From contig CP092079.1 in the NCBI GenBank assembly GCA_022226955.1, positions 337,666 through 401,665 on the forward strand: 64,000 bases of DNA. The letters are read 5' to 3'. The stretch comes from Nitrospira sp. (GTDB lineage Bacteria; Nitrospirota; Nitrospiria; Nitrospirales; Nitrospiraceae). Under the pieces are notes generated by a model. It was not told the DNA's origin. It searched no databases and saw only the letters and a program-made list of their open reading frames with translations. The position numbers and the translations under genes are program-made. Of the stretch, positions 34,158-45,100 are shown one piece after another (the stretch's first letter is position 1; each line of letters starts with the position of its first letter).

Positions 34158-34171
34158 TAGGTCAATCCTAT

Positions 34172-34191
34172 AGCGGCTAAACATTGCCGCT
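34172..34191 (+). terminator. Weak hairpin after the Ycf48-like gene
   Basis: AGCGGC pairs GCCGCT around an eight-base loop, 15 bases past the stop codon. No T tract follows, so termination is uncertain. Confidence 0.3.
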
Positions 34192-34300
34192 GTTGCTCGC
34201 CTTCAGTCCCCGTATCCAACTTTACTTTTCAAATCATATCCGCTAAGTGTGCCTGATGTGGATGCGGAATATTCCTGCAGCCGCGACTGAATAGGCTGGC

Positions 34301-37300
34301 ATGATTCCCTCATCGGGCGGACAACCAACCGAACCTGCGGCATCTCGACAGCCAGAGGCAAGAGCCGCTGGCTTATCCGGCACCTCATCGGAAAATGCGT
34401 TTCATGTGACTCCTCCATCGGTCTCACTGCCGAAGGGCGGCGGTGCCGTTCGCGGTATCGGCGAGAAATTTTCGGCCAATCCCGTGACAGGCACTGGCTC
34501 GATGTCTGTGCCGATCGCGACTTCGCCAGGCCGCTCAGGCTTTGGTCTCCAGCTCACGCTCTCATACGACTCCGGTTCGGGTAATGGACCGTTTGGGCTG
34601 GGGTGGAATCTTTCACTTCCCTCGATCGCCAGAAAAACAGACAAGGGGTTGCCGAGGTATCGAGATGCGGAAGAGTCGGATGTCTTTATCCTTTCCGGCG
34701 CGGAAGATTTAGTGCCTGTGCTCAATGCGGACGGGAGCCGGCACACAGACACGACGACGGCATCGGGATACACGATCGTTCGGTACCGTCCTCGTATCGA
34801 AGGCCTGTTCGCTCGTATTGAACGCTGGACGAATGCAACAGATCCCCTCGACACCTGCTGGCGTTCTATCTCAACGGACAACATCACCACATGGTATGGC
34901 AAGTCGGGTCAGAGCCGCATTGCCGATCCATCAGATCCGGCCCATAGCTTCAGTTGGCTGATCTGCGAAAGTTACGACGACAAGGGCAATGCGATTGTTT
35001 ATGAGTATGCGGCCGAGAACGGTCACAATGTCGATCTTGCCCAGGCTCACGAGCGCAACCGTATCCGCACGGCCAATCGCTATGTGCAGCGCATCAAGTA
35101 TGGCAATCGGGTCTCCCGGCTCGTTCAGCCCGATCTTCGTCAGGCCGAGTGGTTGTTTGAAGTCGTGTTCGACTATGGAGATCACGATGTAGATGCACCC
35201 TTGCGAGACGAGCCGGGCAAACAATGGCTTGTTCGCCAGGATCCTTTCTCCTCGTATCGGGCCGGGTTCGAGGTGCGAACCTATCGGCTGTGCCGGCGCA
35301 TCTTGATGTTTCACCATTTCAGCGAACTAGGCTCGACGCCTTGCTTGGTGCGCTCAACGGATTTTCATCACGCTCAAGGCCCTGTTGCGTCGCTTCTCAC
35401 CTCCGTGACCCAGTCCGGTTACCAACGCAAAAACGATGGAACGTACCGAAAGGCATCCCTCCCTCCCGTCGAGTTTACGTACAGCGAGGCGGTTATCCAG
35501 GAGCAGATTCGTGATGTGGATTCCGCCAGCTTGGAGAACCTGCCTGGCGGCTTGGAGAACAGCCAATATCAGTGGGTAGACCTTGATGGCGAAGGGCTAT
35601 CTGGCATTTTGACGGAACAGGGCGGCGCCTGGTTCTATAAGCGCAATCAGAGCGCGGTACCGGTTAAAGGTGGAGTGGGCAAAGATAGTACTGTCGCCAG
35701 CTTTGCTCCAGTGGAGTGCGTCGCCACCATCCCCTCGTCGGCCCATCTCAGCAACGGCCAGCATCTCATGGATGTGGCGGGGAACGGTCATCTAGATATT
35801 GTCGATTTCGAGGGACCGACTCCGGGATTTTACGAGCGTACGTCGAATGAAGGGTGGGCAGCACACAGACCGTTTCTCTCTCTTCCAAATATTGCCTGGC
35901 ACGATCCCAATCTCAAATTCATCGATCTGACTGGCGACGGCCACGCCGATATTCTCATCACGGAAGACGAGGTCTTCAGCTGGCATGCGTCTTTAGCTGA
36001 AGCCGGGTTCGGTCCGACTGAGTGTGTATGCCAAGCCATTGACGAAGAGCAGGGGCCTAGGCTTGTCTTTGCCGATGCCGCTCAATCCATGTATCTCGCC
36101 GATATGTCGGGAGATGGTCTCACCGATCTTGTGCGCATCCGCAATGGCGAGGTCTGCTACTGGCCGAATCTGGGGTATGGCCGTTTCGGTGCGAAGGTTA
36201 CGATGGACCAGGCGCCCCGGTTCGATGCGCCAGATCTGTTCGATCAACGCCGTATCCGCCTGGCGGATATCGATGGCTCCGGCCTGGTGGACATCCTCTA
36301 TCTCACAGGCCAGGGCGTGCAGCTCTACTTCAATCAGTCGGGTAATGCCTGGAGCGAGCCACGCCTCCTTACGACCTTTCCGCGCCTGGATAATCTGACG
36401 TCCGTCTCCACGGTCGATTTGCTTGGCAACGGGACCGCTTGTCTGGTCTGGTCGTCTCCCTTGCCCGGCGACGCGCGCAGTACGATCCGCTATATCGATT
36501 TGATGGGCGGGCAGAAACCGTATTTGCTCACGAAGACCAAGAATAACCTCGGTGGCGAAACGGAAGTCGTCTATGCGCCTTCCACCAAGTTTTATCTGCA
36601 GGATAAACAGGCCGGCAAGCTTTGGGTGACCAAGCTGCCGTTTCCGGTTCATTGCGTTGAAAAAGTCATGGTGCGCGATAAATGGCGTCAGACCGAGTTT
36701 GTCAGCAGCTACAGCTACCATCATGGCTATTTTGATGGGAGTGAGCGCGAGTTTCGTGGATTCGGGCGTGTGGAACAAGTGGATAGCCAGCACTTTGGGA
36801 AATTCACAGAGGGCAATATCGACAGCCCGTATATTACCGACGACCACAGGCTCTATCAGTCTCCCATCAAGACCGTCACTTGGTACCACACTGGCGCCGC
36901 CTTCGATCAAGCGCGCATCCTCTCGGCCTTCACGCACGAGTATGTTTCCATTCCAGGATTTATCGAACACCAGCTTCCCGAGCCGGCGCTGGCGCCGGCC
37001 GATCTGTCCGCCGATGAGTGGCGCGAGGCCTTGCGCACCTGCAAGGGGATGGTGCTCCGTCAGGAAGTCTTTGAATTGGACGTAGAGGAGCTGGCCCGAG
37101 GCAGAGAGCTGCCCGTGCGCCTCTATACCGCTGCGTATCGCAACAATGTCATCACTCGCGTGCAGCCGCAGGGCATCAATCGCCATGCGGTCTTTCTCGC
37201 GGCGGAGAGTGAAGCGATTACCTACCACTATGAACTGGATTTGCGCCAGACGGCGCCAGTGCCTGACCCACGCATCGCGCACACGTTGAACCTCCAGTTC

Positions 37301-40300
37301 GATGCCTATGGCCGCGCCGTGCAGACTGTAGCCGTGGTCTATCCCCGATTGGTTTCCTATGAAGATCACGCCGGTCTCCTCAATCCGGAGCAGCGGGAGC
37401 TTATTCGCACTGTCCAGCGCGAGCGGCACCTGGCCTATACTGAAACGCGCTTTACCGATGAATTGCCGGAGGATCCCCACCGGCACCGGTTGCCGGCTCC
37501 CTGTGAGATTGTCACCTATGAATTAACCGGCGCCGACAGCCTGGAGGGGTTTTCGGCGAGTGCGAATGGGTATTTCACGCTCAATGACCTGCGCGGATTT
37601 GGGCTCAGCGACAGGCTGCCTGGCCAAGGCGCGAAGCCAGTCATCGCGTTGGCCTATCATCAACAGCCACGCAGTCAAGATGCCTCGAAAGCCCATCAGC
37701 GCCTCGTCGAACAGGTGCGGATGCTCTATTTCAACGATGACCTCACTGGCCCGGCACCGTTCGGTACGAATGCCTGGCTCGGTCTGCCATACGAAACATA
37801 CAAACTCGCCCTGACCAGAGAGCTGATCGATAGCCTGTTCGGCGTACATCTGACTCCCGATGTTCTTACAAGCCTGAATGCTGCGACCCTGTCCGGGTAT
37901 ATCCCCGGCGCCGCGCTCGCATCGACGCTGAGCGACCAATGGTGGATGCGTTCTGGTGTCGCGGGATTCACCAGTGACGCCGCTGAGCATTTTTACCTTC
38001 CGGAGAAATATACCGACGCTTTTGGCCATACGACGACATTGGACTATGACCCGCTGGATCTGTATGTCCGTTCCAGTGCAGATGCATTGGGCAACCGCAT
38101 CAGTATCGCGGGATTCGATTACCGTGTGCTCGCACCAATCGAAATGATCGATCTCAACGGTAATCGCAGCGCCGTCGTTGTCGATACGCTCGGCATGGTG
38201 GTGGCGTCGGCGGTGAAAGGCAAAGGAGACGGGACGGAAGGCGACGATCTCACCGGTTTCGACGATGATCTTGCCAACCCGCCGGACGGAGAGGTGCAGA
38301 AGTTCTGTACGGATCGCGTGATGAATGAGCCGCGGGCGCGGGCTTGGCTCAATCGAGCGACTGCCAGGTTTGTCTATCACTTCGGCGAAGGCCGCGATGC
38401 GAACGGTCATGTCATAGGGTGGGAGACTCGCCCGGCAGGCGCGTGCGGCATCGTACGCGAGATACATGCGACCGCTCCGGGAGGCGCCAATAGCCCGTTG
38501 CAGGTGACGCTGGAATGTTCCGACGGCGGCGGCAATGTCCTGATGAAGAAGATCCAGGCTGAGCCAGAATCTGAAGGCGGGCCGTTACGCTGGATCGTCA
38601 ACGGGCTGGCCGTGCTCAATAACAAGGGCAAGCCGGCCAAACAATATGAGCCCAGTTTCAGCACGAAGGGATTTGGCTGTGAACCGCCGCCGGCTTCTGG
38701 CGTCACGCCCCTTATCTATTACGATGCCGCCGGGCGGGTAGTGCGGACTGAAATGCCGGACGGGACGCTCAGTCGTGTCGAGTTTTCACCTTGGCATATC
38801 AAGACATTCGATGCTAGCGACACGGTGCTGGAGAGCCGTTGGTACGGAGATCGCAATCCTCTTCCGCACGATCGGCCATTGCCGCGCGATCCCATGACCG
38901 GGGAACCGACTGCGACTCCCGATCAACGTGCGGCCTGGCTGGCCGCGCAACATGCCGGCACTCCGTCGCAGGTGCATCTCGACAGTCTGGGTCGCGAAGT
39001 TGTCGCCATCGCCCATAACCGCGCGAAGGGCGTCGACGACGCCTATCTAACCTTCACGAAGCTCGACGCTGAAGGCAAGCCGCTGTGGATCAGGGATGCG
39101 CGCGGCCATTTGGTCATGCAATACATCTCACCGGCTAAGGCGAACAATGATGCGAACAACGACATGCCTGCCGCTGCCGTGCCTTGCTACGACATTGCCG
39201 AGAATCTACTTTTTCAGCGCAGCATGGATGCGGGCGACCGCTGGATGCTGATGGATGCCGCAGGCAAACCGATGCTGGCCTGGGATCTCAACGATACAGG
39301 AGCGGGCACCTCGATTCATACGCGCCTCTACCGCACCGAGTACGACGCGCTGCACCGGCCTACGGCGCAATGGCTTACGATCAATACCGATGCGCCAATC
39401 ATGGTCGAGCGGTACGAATATCAGGACGCCGTCACACCAGACCTCACGAATCTCAACGGCCAGCTCATTCGCCATTACGATCCCAGTGGTCTGGTGGAGA
39501 CCATCCGCCGCGACTGTAAAGGTAACGTACAGGACGTGCAGCGGACATTGGCAAATGATGCCTCGGCACCAGTCGTTGGATGGGAAGGCAATCCGACCGG
39601 CAAGCTGGAAACTGAAACCTATGTGCAGCTCACCGAATACGATGCCTTGAGTCGTATGATCAGGCAGGAAAACTGGCACCAGCGTGGTGGCGTGGGGGCT
39701 GTCTATAGGCCCACCTACAACGAGCGCGGAACGCTGAAGAGTGAAGCCCTGACTCTCCGTGGGACGGTGACGAATGCTATCGAGGATATTCGGTACAACG
39801 CCAAGGGGCAGAAGGAATATCTCAAAGCCGGCAACGGGACGGTGACGCAGTACGACTATGACGAAACGACCTTCCGGTTACGTCAGATGCGAACGACCCG
39901 GCCAGGCAATGCAGCTGAGTTTCCACGGCTGCGCTCGAATCTGACCGATGGGAATGTCCTGCAACAATTGCTATACACCTACGACCCCGTGGGCAACATC
40001 ACCGAAATAGAGGATCAGGCCTACAAGCCGGTGTTCTTTAGTAATGCCCTCATCAAGCCCAAGAGCCTCTACGAATACGATGCCCTCTATCGTTTGCTCC
40101 AGGCAACGGGGCGGGAGCATGGCGTCACCGGCGGTGCGCCGTCGCACATCGAGGGAAATCAGCCGGAAACAGATTTCCCGATCACGGATCCTGCGGCGCT
40201 ACGCGTCTATACCCAGGTCTATGCCTATGACCAGGTGGGGAACATCACGCGCATGGCGCATCAAGCTGGGTCCACCGGTAGCTGGACGCGCGACTATGTC

Positions 40301-41935
40301 TATGCATTTGAGGATCCGGCTCAGGCTGCCGGCAATCGCCTCTGGCGAACTTGGGAGGGCGGCGGTAACTGGGATGGCGGCAGCGCCACCAACAAGACGG
40401 CCTATCTCCACGACACTCACGGCAATATGCTGAATGTGGCCAATGTCGCGCCAGGCCAGCAGTTGCAATGGGATCATCGCGACATGATCAAGCGTCTCGA
40501 TTGCATCGGTGGAGGCATGGCCTATTACCAGTACGACAGCGGGAAACAGCGCACACGCAAGCGCATCGTGAATCAAAGCGGCGCGGGCTATTGGGAGCGC
40601 ATCTATCTCGGCGGCTACGAGCGCTATCGTCGGTACAGCGGAAGCAGCGCCACGCCAGTCGAGGAAATCGAAACCCATCATCTGTTCGAAGGCGAGCAGC
40701 GAGTGCTGCTGGTGGAGGATGTGATCGCCACTAACAGAACCCATAGCGATGGCCGCGCATACAACATGGGAGCGCTCTATCGCTACCAGTACGGCAATCA
40801 TCTTGGGTCCGCTTGCCTGGAGTTGGATCACGCGGCGGCGATTATTTCCTACGAGGAATATCATCCCTACGGCACGAGCGCGTATCGCGCGATGAAGAGC
40901 GACAGCGAAGCGCCGGCAAAGCGATACCGCTATACGGGGATGGAGCGGGATGAGGAGAGTGGGCTGAGTTATCACACGGCGCGGTATTACTTGCCTTGGT
41001 TGGGGAGATGGGGGAGCGTCGATCCCCTTGGGATTTCTGGCGGATTGAATGTGTTTCAGTATTGTAGTCATTCTCCGATTAAGCGGATCGATGTCTCAGG
41101 AACACAAGATCGGGAAAATGAACATCATGTGCCGTGTATGTCGGTATGCCATCCTGATCCAACAGAGCGAGCTCGCTTACAGGCTCAAACGATAGAAGCG
41201 GAATTGCCTCCACAGCCAGTAATGACACCTGAGAACCGGCAACTGCTTTCTGCCGCGATCGAGGATTTCGAGGCCAATGATTTGCCTAAGTGGGTTGAAG
41301 AAGAAAACTCACGGGTAAGAGTTCGATGGGATGACCGTATAGATGATCCTGAGCATGTTAGAAGAGTTCAGACGATTGTTAATATGACCTTGCTGAAAAC
41401 TGCGTTGAAATTGGGAGATGGCAATCATTCGACGCAAGAGATGCTTGAGGTTGCTGGTGATTATGTTCAAAGCATGCGGCGCCAGGATGTCGCCTATGTT
41501 CCCAAAATCCCGAACGCATCGACGAGCATTATGCTGCGCGATGCCCACTACTACTTTTGGGGAAGATCTGGACCTGGTCTGTTGGGCGATTACGGGAGAG
41601 AATCGTTGTCCCAAGCCGGGCTAGGTGTGTTTCAGCCGTTGCACCAAAAGAAGAAAGAGATCGAAGATTATTTTGGGTGGGATTCAGGTGTGGAGGGGCC
41701 ATCCAGCTCTAATGGTGGATTTGCATGGTTTCGTTTAGGAATATCCCACGAAGTCTCATTGCGGCCTTATGAAATGAGTGAGGTGAATCCTCCACGGCTA
41801 CTTAATGCCATTCCTAAACTGACGGCCAATGAGCAAGAAAAGGTTGATTTGCAATCAGCGAAGAATCTCCTGGAGAGGAAGAACTTTCTAGAGAGATGGA
41901 ACGCATTAAGAAAGGCCAACTACAAGTTAAAGTAG
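34301..41935 (+). CDS. Tc toxin TcB-TcC fusion (SpvB/RHS) with C-terminal cargo
   Basis: 2544 residues. Domain order: SpvB-type TcB N-terminus (about 40-330, SLPKGGGAVRGIGEKFSANP), FG-GAP-like Asp-rich repeats (near 423, 491, 542, 600, 656; DMSGDGLTDLVRI), TcB middle region (about 740-830), YD/RHS repeats (about 1470-2200), RHS-associated core (about 2208-2267) and a unique tail (about 2268-2544). In Tc toxins TcB and TcC form a cocoon that encloses the tail, which is released by an aspartyl autoprotease; both Asp of VDPLG...IDVSG are present. TcB and TcC are separate genes in many insect pathogens, fused here. The tail is AT-richer and unlike any toxin I know. Confidence 0.9.
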   Translation: MIPSSGGQPTEPAASRQPEARAAGLSGTSSENAFHVTPPSVSLPKGGGAVRGIGEKFSANPVTGTGSMSVPIATSPGRSGFGLQLTLSYDSGSGNGPFGLGWNLSLPSIARKTDKGLPRYRDAEESDVFILSGAEDLVPVLNADGSRHTDTTTASGYTIVRYRPRIEGLFARIERWTNATDPLDTCWRSISTDNITTWYGKSGQSRIADPSDPAHSFSWLICESYDDKGNAIVYEYAAENGHNVDLAQAHERNRIRTANRYVQRIKYGNRVSRLVQPDLRQAEWLFEVVFDYGDHDVDAPLRDEPGKQWLVRQDPFSSYRAGFEVRTYRLCRRILMFHHFSELGSTPCLVRSTDFHHAQGPVASLLTSVTQSGYQRKNDGTYRKASLPPVEFTYSEAVIQEQIRDVDSASLENLPGGLENSQYQWVDLDGEGLSGILTEQGGAWFYKRNQSAVPVKGGVGKDSTVASFAPVECVATIPSSAHLSNGQHLMDVAGNGHLDIVDFEGPTPGFYERTSNEGWAAHRPFLSLPNIAWHDPNLKFIDLTGDGHADILITEDEVFSWHASLAEAGFGPTECVCQAIDEEQGPRLVFADAAQSMYLADMSGDGLTDLVRIRNGEVCYWPNLGYGRFGAKVTMDQAPRFDAPDLFDQRRIRLADIDGSGLVDILYLTGQGVQLYFNQSGNAWSEPRLLTTFPRLDNLTSVSTVDLLGNGTACLVWSSPLPGDARSTIRYIDLMGGQKPYLLTKTKNNLGGETEVVYAPSTKFYLQDKQAGKLWVTKLPFPVHCVEKVMVRDKWRQTEFVSSYSYHHGYFDGSEREFRGFGRVEQVDSQHFGKFTEGNIDSPYITDDHRLYQSPIKTVTWYHTGAAFDQARILSAFTHEYVSIPGFIEHQLPEPALAPADLSADEWREALRTCKGMVLRQEVFELDVEELARGRELPVRLYTAAYRNNVITRVQPQGINRHAVFLAAESEAITYHYELDLRQTAPVPDPRIAHTLNLQFDAYGRAVQTVAVVYPRLVSYEDHAGLLNPEQRELIRTVQRERHLAYTETRFTDELPEDPHRHRLPAPCEIVTYELTGADSLEGFSASANGYFTLNDLRGFGLSDRLPGQGAKPVIALAYHQQPRSQDASKAHQRLVEQVRMLYFNDDLTGPAPFGTNAWLGLPYETYKLALTRELIDSLFGVHLTPDVLTSLNAATLSGYIPGAALASTLSDQWWMRSGVAGFTSDAAEHFYLPEKYTDAFGHTTTLDYDPLDLYVRSSADALGNRISIAGFDYRVLAPIEMIDLNGNRSAVVVDTLGMVVASAVKGKGDGTEGDDLTGFDDDLANPPDGEVQKFCTDRVMNEPRARAWLNRATARFVYHFGEGRDANGHVIGWETRPAGACGIVREIHATAPGGANSPLQVTLECSDGGGNVLMKKIQAEPESEGGPLRWIVNGLAVLNNKGKPAKQYEPSFSTKGFGCEPPPASGVTPLIYYDAAGRVVRTEMPDGTLSRVEFSPWHIKTFDASDTVLESRWYGDRNPLPHDRPLPRDPMTGEPTATPDQRAAWLAAQHAGTPSQVHLDSLGREVVAIAHNRAKGVDDAYLTFTKLDAEGKPLWIRDARGHLVMQYISPAKANNDANNDMPAAAVPCYDIAENLLFQRSMDAGDRWMLMDAAGKPMLAWDLNDTGAGTSIHTRLYRTEYDALHRPTAQWLTINTDAPIMVERYEYQDAVTPDLTNLNGQLIRHYDPSGLVETIRRDCKGNVQDVQRTLANDASAPVVGWEGNPTGKLETETYVQLTEYDALSRMIRQENWHQRGGVGAVYRPTYNERGTLKSEALTLRGTVTNAIEDIRYNAKGQKEYLKAGNGTVTQYDYDETTFRLRQMRTTRPGNAAEFPRLRSNLTDGNVLQQLLYTYDPVGNITEIEDQAYKPVFFSNALIKPKSLYEYDALYRLLQATGREHGVTGGAPSHIEGNQPETDFPITDPAALRVYTQVYAYDQVGNITRMAHQAGSTGSWTRDYVYAFEDPAQAAGNRLWRTWEGGGNWDGGSATNKTAYLHDTHGNMLNVANVAPGQQLQWDHRDMIKRLDCIGGGMAYYQYDSGKQRTRKRIVNQSGAGYWERIYLGGYERYRRYSGSSATPVEEIETHHLFEGEQRVLLVEDVIATNRTHSDGRAYNMGALYRYQYGNHLGSACLELDHAAAIISYEEYHPYGTSAYRAMKSDSEAPAKRYRYTGMERDEESGLSYHTARYYLPWLGRWGSVDPLGISGGLNVFQYCSHSPIKRIDVSGTQDRENEHHVPCMSVCHPDPTERARLQAQTIEAELPPQPVMTPENRQLLSAAIEDFEANDLPKWVEEENSRVRVRWDDRIDDPEHVRRVQTIVNMTLLKTALKLGDGNHSTQEMLEVAGDYVQSMRRQDVAYVPKIPNASTSIMLRDAHYYFWGRSGPGLLGDYGRESLSQAGLGVFQPLHQKKKEIEDYFGWDSGVEGPSSSNGGFAWFRLGISHEVSLRPYEMSEVNPPRLLNAIPKLTANEQEKVDLQSAKNLLERKNFLERWNALRKANYKLK

Positions 41936-42116
41936 CGAGTGATGAGATTGTGTGAGGCATTGAGGGTGGTACCATTGTTACGAATCATTTGGAGAGTCCA
42001 AGAAGTAAAAGGTGTCAGGTCCATCTGAACAAACTGGCCGTGAGTGAGATGCGCATAGTGACTTGTCAGTGTGAGTCGATGAATCAGCAATCATGTAAGT
42101 AACGGAGACGATACTA

Positions 42117-45100
42117 ATGGCCAAGTCGCCGAAGGGTCCATCGAAAACAAAGCCAGCCGCATCCAAGAAGACCGCCTTGCGCGGCAAGACACCTGTGAAA
42201 ATGCCGAGCAAGAAAAAATCCGTTGATGCAGGCGAGACGTGTATTGTCTTCGGGACTGTGGCGTATGCCGATGCCAAGCTGGCTGCTGGCCTGACCGTCA
42301 TCGCCTACGACAAGGATGAGTCCAGGGAAGACATGCTCGGCCAAGCGACGACAGATGCGAGGGGCGCGTATAAGATTTCTTACCATGCCGCCGCTTTTCG
42401 CCGGAGCCCGAAAGAGCGAGGCGGCGCCGATGTGATCGTGCGCATCTACAGCGGTCAGGGCGACCTCCTCTTTGCCAGCAAGAAAAAGAACAGCGCCCCC
42501 GCAGAATACCAACTGAACATTCAGTTGCCGGTTCCGCAGTACGTGGTGCGGGGGACGGTGAAAGATGCGAGCGGCAAGCCTCTGTCGAATATGATCGTGC
42601 GCGCATTCGACCGGGACTTGCGGTTTCCGCAGTTGCTCGGCACGGGTGAAACCGCCGCGAACGGCGACTATCGCATCGACTATCGTCCCGAGGCCTTTCA
42701 GCTTGGCGATGCGCCGTTCCGCCGTACCCCCTGGCTCATTGTCGAGGTGCGCCAAACGGCTGAGGGGGACGCGCTGGCCCGGCAGGAAGTTCAGAGCGCA
42801 GACCGCGACCAGACCGTCTCCTTCACGCTATCGACTGCCGTGGGCATCTCAGAATGGCAGCGAGTCGGCGAAGCCGTTGCGCCGTTGCTCAAGGGACAAG
42901 GCGCGCCACGGCTTGAAGCGGGTACTCACGGGACGCGAGCCGATCTCCCACCTGAGGACCTTACGGCAAACGATCTCGACTTTATCGTGATCGAGACGGG
43001 ATTGGATCGTGCTGCCATCGAGGCATGGTCGGTTTCTATCCAGATGGTGCGAGATGCGGTCTTGCGCCTGACCGAGGAGCATGCGGGGCAGCAAAGCCTG
43101 CTGCGTAAACAGGGCTGGCCATTGTTCTATGGCCTTGTCCGGCAGCAGGGCGCGCGAGACCTGGACGCCCTGCTGCGAGATTCAATGCTGGATTGGCAGC
43201 GGGCGTGGAAGGCCGCGCGTAGTGCCAATCAGGTCGTGGCGCTGGACGAACAGCAGGTTGAACAGCTAATGGACATCCTGCGGCTGCTTCAGCGAGCGCA
43301 GCAGCTTGACCCGGCTCGCATGGGTAATCGCGAGTTCGCGCAGGTGCTGGCCATTGCTCCCTTGCCGCTGCCTATGACCGTGGCTCTGGATGTGGCGGCT
43401 GTGGTTCAAGAAAAAGGCTTGGACGACACGGATGCGCTGCTCAAGCTGGCGGAGCGTTATCCAGATGCGGAGACGCCGATCAAGGCGCTCGTGCGCACGG
43501 TGCGTGTGCATCAATTGACAGCCGGCCACGAGACGCTTGCGCGTGTGTTGAACGCGCGTCTTGAAGGGGCGTCGGATTCGATTGCGCCGTTGGCGAGGTT
43601 GCGGGCCGCCGAGTGGATCGGCCTGGCGGAGGAAGCGGGGATCAGTTCTGGGCTTGCTCTGCGCACGCAAGCGCAAGCCGAAAGGCAATATCCATTGACG
43701 GCGCTGGAGTCGAAAGTTCACGCCGGCCTCATCGACTTGCCGGGCCTGCCAGATAGCGAGATGGCGGCCTTAATCAAAAAGCAGCCTGCGATGGTCGAGA
43801 AACTCTTGCTCGGCAAGGTGCCGGCCAAGGCTGAGGAAGCCGCGGCCCATACTGTATTGCGAAACACGGGACGCTTTCTGCGCACCGGCATCAGCATGGA
43901 GTTGGCGGCCGGCTTTATCAAAAGCGGCATTGACTCTCCCGGCGCGGCCTTGCGGTATGGGCGGGAGTCTCTCCGCAAGCAGTATCGCGGCGGATTGCCG
44001 CAAGAAGCGGTGGCTGAGACGATTGACGCGTTCCTGAACCATGCCGATGGGCTGGTGGAAGGCGGAAAAGGCGCCACACTTGAGATCGATATCAATCGGC
44101 GGGGGCCATCGTACTACCGGGGAAAGGATCTGGGAGAATATCAGATCCCGCTTCCGGAATCGGTTCGTGAAAATGCGCCGACGCTGACGGCGTTATTCGG
44201 CGATGTAGATGAGTGTCTGTGCCTGCCATGCGAATCCATGTTGGGGCAGCCGGCGTATCTGGTCGATTTGCTTAATCTGCTGGCAAAGTCCACAGGAACA
44301 AGCGGCAACGCGTTAGATGAGCTCAGGTCCAGGCGTCCCGATATCTTCAATCTAAAGCTCGGTTGCGAGAATGCGGAACAGACCATCCAGCATATCGACA
44401 TCGTGCTGGAGATCCTGGAGAAGGCGGCGGCATTGGAAGTCCGTCAGGGCGTCGTTGCCGAGGCCATCCAGCGCTTCGTCTATGCGAAATTGCGCCAGGC
44501 GATATATCCCTGGTGTTTACCGTTTGACCGTGGCTATGCCGAAGTCAGTGCATACCTGGCTAAGCTGGGCGTCTCGCGCGAGAAGTTATTGAGGTTGCGG
44601 CTGGGTGCCATGCCGATGCAGCGAGCGGCAGAGGCGCTCCATGTGCCGATGGATCAGGCCGGCAATTCGCATGTGGAGTCGCAATGGGCATTGCTTACGC
44701 AGCAACGCCTGGGCGCCAGGCTATGGGCAGCCTATGGGTTCCACATAGACAACGATATCGCGATTGTCGATCCTGCCTCAGGCGAGCGCCTGACGAATCA
44801 GACCGTGCAGGAGGTTCTGATCCGGGCGTCATTTTTGATCGATCGGACGGGCCTGTCGCTGGGCGAGTTGGAGCAGGCGCTCAAGACGGAATTCGTCGCG
44901 GGGTTTGAACACGGCATCGAGTTGAGCGGCCGCGGGCAATGCAAAACCAGTGCGATGCGCCTTCCGGCTGAAGGTCCTGTGCTGGAGGGTATTCTGGATC
45001 GGCTGCATCGCTTGACGAGATTGAGCGCAACGTTGCCGGGGTGGTCTATAGAAACGCTTGGCCAGGCTATCGTTGTGTGCGGAGGAATTGAGAGTGGGGC

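Noticed and set aside
35993..37486. A 497-codon open frame on the minus strand inside the TcB-TcC gene
   Set aside because: It is antiphase to a clearly coding gene with known domains; high GC creates long antisense frames. Its translation shows no domain.
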